DNA of 64,000 nt, taken from NCBI GenBank assembly GCA_019188255.1, contig JAETXT010000015.1, positions 248,001 to 312,000 on the forward strand. Direction: 5' to 3'. Below, in pieces: positions 60,601 through 64,000 of this stretch (positions are counted from its first letter, which is position 1; each line of letters begins with the position of its first letter). Both the position numbers and the translations under genes were made by a program. The notes under the pieces are model-generated. The model did not search any database and was not told the DNA's origin. It saw nothing but the letters and a program-made list of their open reading frames with translations. The stretch is from Verticillium longisporum (lineage: Eukaryota > Ascomycota > Sordariomycetes > Glomerellales > Plectosphaerellaceae).

Positions 60601-61458
60601 CGCGAGCTTATTAACATGACAGAGTGCAACAACGTACATGTAGGGCTCCAGCAAGGCCAAGGCCCGCTGGGTAGACTTTGCGGCATACCCGGTTGCGTAC
60701 CTGGGCATGTGCATCCGAATGGGTACATGTATCTCTGCAACTGAACAAAAGATCGACACCCATAGGTCGGGTATCCCGAGCCCGTCGAAAGGGGTTCCCA
60801 CCGGGATGGGTCGCCAGGGGTGGTCGGGCTAGGCCTGCGGTGAAGTGGTCCTGCTGGGACGCATTTGGGTGATTCTGACAAACCCGCTGACCAAGGTACC
60901 TTTGAATAGCTCCCAGGTCGCATCGCACACTACCCATGAAATGACTCTCAGGTGGCCGACCAACAACAATTTGCACATGTGCTCCATGTTGTGGAATCTC
61001 AATCTCACATCAGAGCAGGCAACAGCGCAACCAGCAGCGGTCATGCGTTTTTTTTTTTTTCTCTTTCCTGCAAAGGTCTCCGGAGGGGACAGACGTCACG
61101 TTCTGGGCGTGTACATGCTGCTCCGGTACACCCTCTCCACCTGGGGGCCGGGATGAGCCTGGTATCGACGATCTCAGGCCGCAGAGGCAAATCTGCGCGG
61201 GGCGAACGGGTCGCATGACGGCGCTACGTGGTCAAGTCTGGCAACCGGCAGCAGCCTGCCGAACTGCACAACCATACGGCTATGGTTCATCACGAATGTC
61301 ACCACTGCAATCGAGAGGCTTTGGATCCAGGATGATCTCCAGCTGGAACTGCATGACATCTGAGAATTGACTCGAGCCTGTCCACTTCACGCAGCGCGAT
61401 CTTGAAAGCGGCGAGGCGCGATGATTGATAGCACTGTCCGACTCTGTGTTGGCTCAAC
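57661..61458. other. 3.8-kb gene-poor stretch upstream of APC2
   Basis: Begins with the APC2 promoter. No gene recognised. A perfect 2 x 15-bp tandem repeat (GCAGCTCTGCAAGAA) lies at 58146-58175, and a T run at about 61049-61060. Open frames, for example 57982-58581, lack motifs and have the even composition of non-coding DNA. Confidence 0.45.
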
Positions 61459-61964
61459 ATGACGACTGAAGAGGAAGAAGAAGAGATTAGGGTTGCCCAA
61501 GTAGGGCGATCACCTGAGACGTTGAGTGCTGACATTGACAAGACTCTTCGTTACATTGGCAATTCTTACAGGACATCTAGTTATGATTCTGAGCTCATTG
61601 AAGCAGGCATCCCTGGGCCTCAGCAACTAGGTAAGCGGTCCCTATTTCCGTCGCGGCTGTGTAAGCACTGCAGTCTTTTGGGACGGGGGAGGGGTCGGAG
61701 AGGAGCCGGTTGTCAACTCACCCCCTTCCCCCTACCCCCTTCCCAGGCTGGCAACCTGCACCATCAAACTCTCAGGCGGTTGCCGATCCCATCGCAATCT
61801 CTCCAATCTTGGGCTCTTGGATTAACCGATTCCATGCGCGGAGGGGGGGGGGAGACATCGAAGAGACAGGACAGCGACCTGAGGCAAGGCGGTGTCATAC
61901 AGCTGAAAGGCGGCCAAGGACGAGAACTTGTTGTTCACGACGGGGGTACTTGTCACACAACTGA
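61459..61964 (+). CDS. Weak hypothetical gene model, two exons
   Basis: Exon 1 (61459-61630) begins MTTEEEEEEIRVAQVGRS and contains LRYIGNSYRTSSYDSELIEAG, which reads like real protein. A GTAAGC donor at 61631 and CCCAG acceptor at 61746 join it in phase 1 to GWQPAPSNSQAVADPIAI and SPILGSWINRFHAR. After this comes a 10-G run (61843-61852), past which all frames look poor, so the true end is unknown; an indel in that run could hide more coding sequence. 129 aa as read. No family is recognised. Confidence 0.35.
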
Positions 61965-64000
61965 TGCACTCGGAGGTTATTGCAAAGAGACGGCAACGGT
62001 TTCCTCCTTGCTGCCTCTGGCCTGACCTAGCTGAAAGCTTGCCTAGCGCGTCGGCGCTGGTCCGCCCGCCTTTGGCGCTTGTCCTTGGAGAGCCGGAGTC
62101 CGCACCAACTCGCCCATCTTCCGACAGAGACGGGCTACCGTTGGCGGCATTTTTAGTGACCAGCCAAGCCAGCCTAGTCACCTCAAAGTGGCCCCATCCC
62201 CCCTTTCCCCCCCGGGAGCCCCAGAGCCCCATCTGGCCCGCAGCTCTGTCCACCTGGAGGCCTGTCACGTCGCTAGCTTGGCCGCCACCAAGAGACAGGC
62301 GCCATCCAAGCTTGATCCCACGTTACAGGGTACAGACCCGACGCAGCCCTACGGGTGCTCGTTCCACCCACAGTCCGGGTTGGCTCGCCCGAAGTTCCTT
62401 TTGCTGTCTGGCCGGCCCTGACCCTGACCCTGGTTCACTAGGGCGCAATGGCTGCTCTAGTGACGAAGAGAAGCAGTGTCAACATGGGACCTCATGCACC
62501 AATCGTACAGCAGCAGACACAAGAGTAGCAGAGGCCTCGACCTTGTCAACGACAGTGTTCGTCTTGTCGTTTGGCATGCGGCCTACGGGAAGGGAATCCT
62601 TCGATCCTGTACCGCTCTGCCCTATCTACCTGACTACCTGCGTGCCCAATGAACAACGTGCAGATGGGGGAATGAAACCTCATCACATCATGCGGCCGAT
62701 CCCGCTAAGAAGGGGGCCAATGTGTTCTTTTCCCCTCCGACCCTCTTCGAGACCATCTTGCGGGGGGCGTTCGCTGGCTCCCTTGGCTCCCACACCCTCC
62801 CCCACCCCAAGGCGTCAGTGGACCACAAGCTCCCACTTGGCGCTGGCGCTTATGCAACGGGGGTTGGCTCTCCCCGTTCAACAAGCGGCGCGACCTCCAC
62901 GAAAGATGCGGGCGGGTCCTTGCCTTGGTCGTCTGTCGGATTCGTCGTTGCATTTGGGAATTTTTCCTAGGTAGGCCACATGGCTCGGCCGCCAATCCCA
63001 CGGCCACGCTGCTCTTTTCCCTAAAACTGCAAATGCTCTTTGCAGTAACAGCCTTTCGCGCAAGCATCAAGTAAGTACAACATGATCCCAGCAACAGAGC
63101 GAGCAAGGGTCACCCTATCCCTTGGACATGCTCATCTCTGCCCATTCTCATGGAAAGTCTTGTCCTCTATCTACATGTACCTCATCACAAACTAGCTCGT
63201 TTCCCGGCCGTCTGTCGTGGCCTTCTCTCTGCAGCCACCGTGCTCGTCTGCTTGGGTCGCGCTCACACGCATCGCACTCGGGTTTTCCTCCTTGCCTCCC
63301 CCCTGCTGCCCCCCCCCTCTTTCTCATCAAGCAACTGCCATGCTACGCCACGCGTCTATCGTGTTTCGTGACCCTTTCTCTATGCCTCCACCAACGGACA
63401 GGATATGCTGTTGGCACCAACTGCGCGTTGTGCCCGCCCGGCCGCTTGGAAACTGGGAAGGGCTGGCTCAGGGAGCCTACCGACACATTGGTCCCTCCCT
63501 AACTACGTACCTTGGCACCCGACTGTCGGTCACTGCGAATGCGACGGGCGGAGCACGCGACGGATAGTTTGGGTCGTGTGTTGGTTCGGGGACGTTGATG
63601 CCACACTCATCCTTCTCCCTTTCTCGTTGGCTACCATGCCAATCACAAATTGACCAGAGCACCAAGTCACGTTGCAAACTGCATCAAGGAAAGTCATCTC
63701 AAAGTCAAAACAAGCAGTGAATTTGCTGGGTACGCCGTGTATAATGCAGCAGCGCAAATAAACGAAAGGGTATATCGAAAGTTCTCTCCAATCCGACCAG
63801 GTCCCACCAGCCAGCGAGGCGAGGCGAGGCGAGGCAAGGCTAAGCCCGCACACGCCTCTCCCCTCCCTGGGCGCGCGAGTACCTGTCCACCCACGCCCCA
63901 ATGTCCCAATCCAGGTCCAGCGCTGCTCCGCCCCTGTTTGTGCGTCTGCGTCTTGTCTGAACTCCTTCTTTCCTCTTGTCCCGTCCGTCTTTCTGTCTGT
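61965..64000. other. Gene-poor right edge
   Basis: No gene recognised. The long frame at 61928-62974 (348 codons) is Pro/Ser/Arg-rich low complexity without motif. (GAGGC)5 lies at 63816-63840 and a CCCTGA repeat near 62416. The last 150 bp are C/T-rich, like the leader of a plus-strand gene beginning beyond the window. Confidence 0.4.

Noticed and set aside
61928..62974. 348-codon plus-strand frame
   Set aside because: Pro/Ser/Arg-rich low complexity, no motif, no splice logic. It is probably a chance open frame in GC-rich DNA.

Overview
This window is chromosomal DNA from a filamentous ascomycete (Pezizomycotina, most probably a Sordariomycete). Genes are split by short introns of about 45-110 bp with GT..AG ends and CTAAC/CTGAC-like branch sites. 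Coding DNA is GC-rich. The content is typical of such fungi: a HET-domain protein, a fungal APH-family protein, a fungal HNH protein, an Egh16-like secreted protein, a Bqt4-like nuclear-envelope protein, and a degraded chromoviral retroelement with the C-to-T/G-to-A damage expected of repeat-induced point mutation (RIP). The species cannot be named from the sequence.

Layout. 0-24 kb looks accessory: APH-like protein (222-1950), HNH protein (3330-4864), an AT-rich relic (about 5.0-5.6 kb), a homeobox/C2H2 factor (5949-8440), one conserved gene (CHIP-type TPR/U-box ubiquitin ligase, 10702-11651), a HET protein (12070-13836), a gypsy/chromovirus relic (about 14.4-16.5 kb), a 13-exon NCS1 transporter (16834-19678, minus) and a truncated SF1 helicase (21615-22313, minus). 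24.8-57.7 kb is mostly conserved: Egh16-like secreted protein (24880-25785), CCHC zinc-knuckle/proline-rich protein (26940-29259, minus), PPG1-type phosphatase (31467-32687), RhoGDI with two possible N-termini (33057-34985, minus), Bqt4-like protein (37667-39108), 3-hydroxyisobutyrate dehydrogenase (39974-41094), PRMT1 (42304-43701), a cytochrome P450 (44528-46224, minus), a polyQ RING protein (47346-49183, minus) and APC2 (54872-57660, minus). Two large gene-poor stretches (49.2-54.9 and 57.7-64.0 kb) hold only short tandem repeats and one weak gene model.

The genes do not form one pathway. Recurrent themes are ubiquitin signalling (CHIP-like, RING, APC2), signalling and morphogenesis (PPG1, RhoGDI, PRMT1), and host or self/non-self interaction (Egh16-like, HET).

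Two sequence-level points matter for any reader. First, four conserved reading frames (PRMT1 twice, APC2 once, homeobox factor once) are each broken by exactly one missing base in or beside a G/C run, which points to homopolymer under-calling in the assembly rather than to pseudogenes. Second, exon structure is unusual in several genes: 11-, 14- and 20-nt internal microexons, a 13-nt terminal coding exon, a 16-nt first coding exon, and a 1-kb open reading frame inside the first RhoGDI intron that is in frame with the RhoGDI body.
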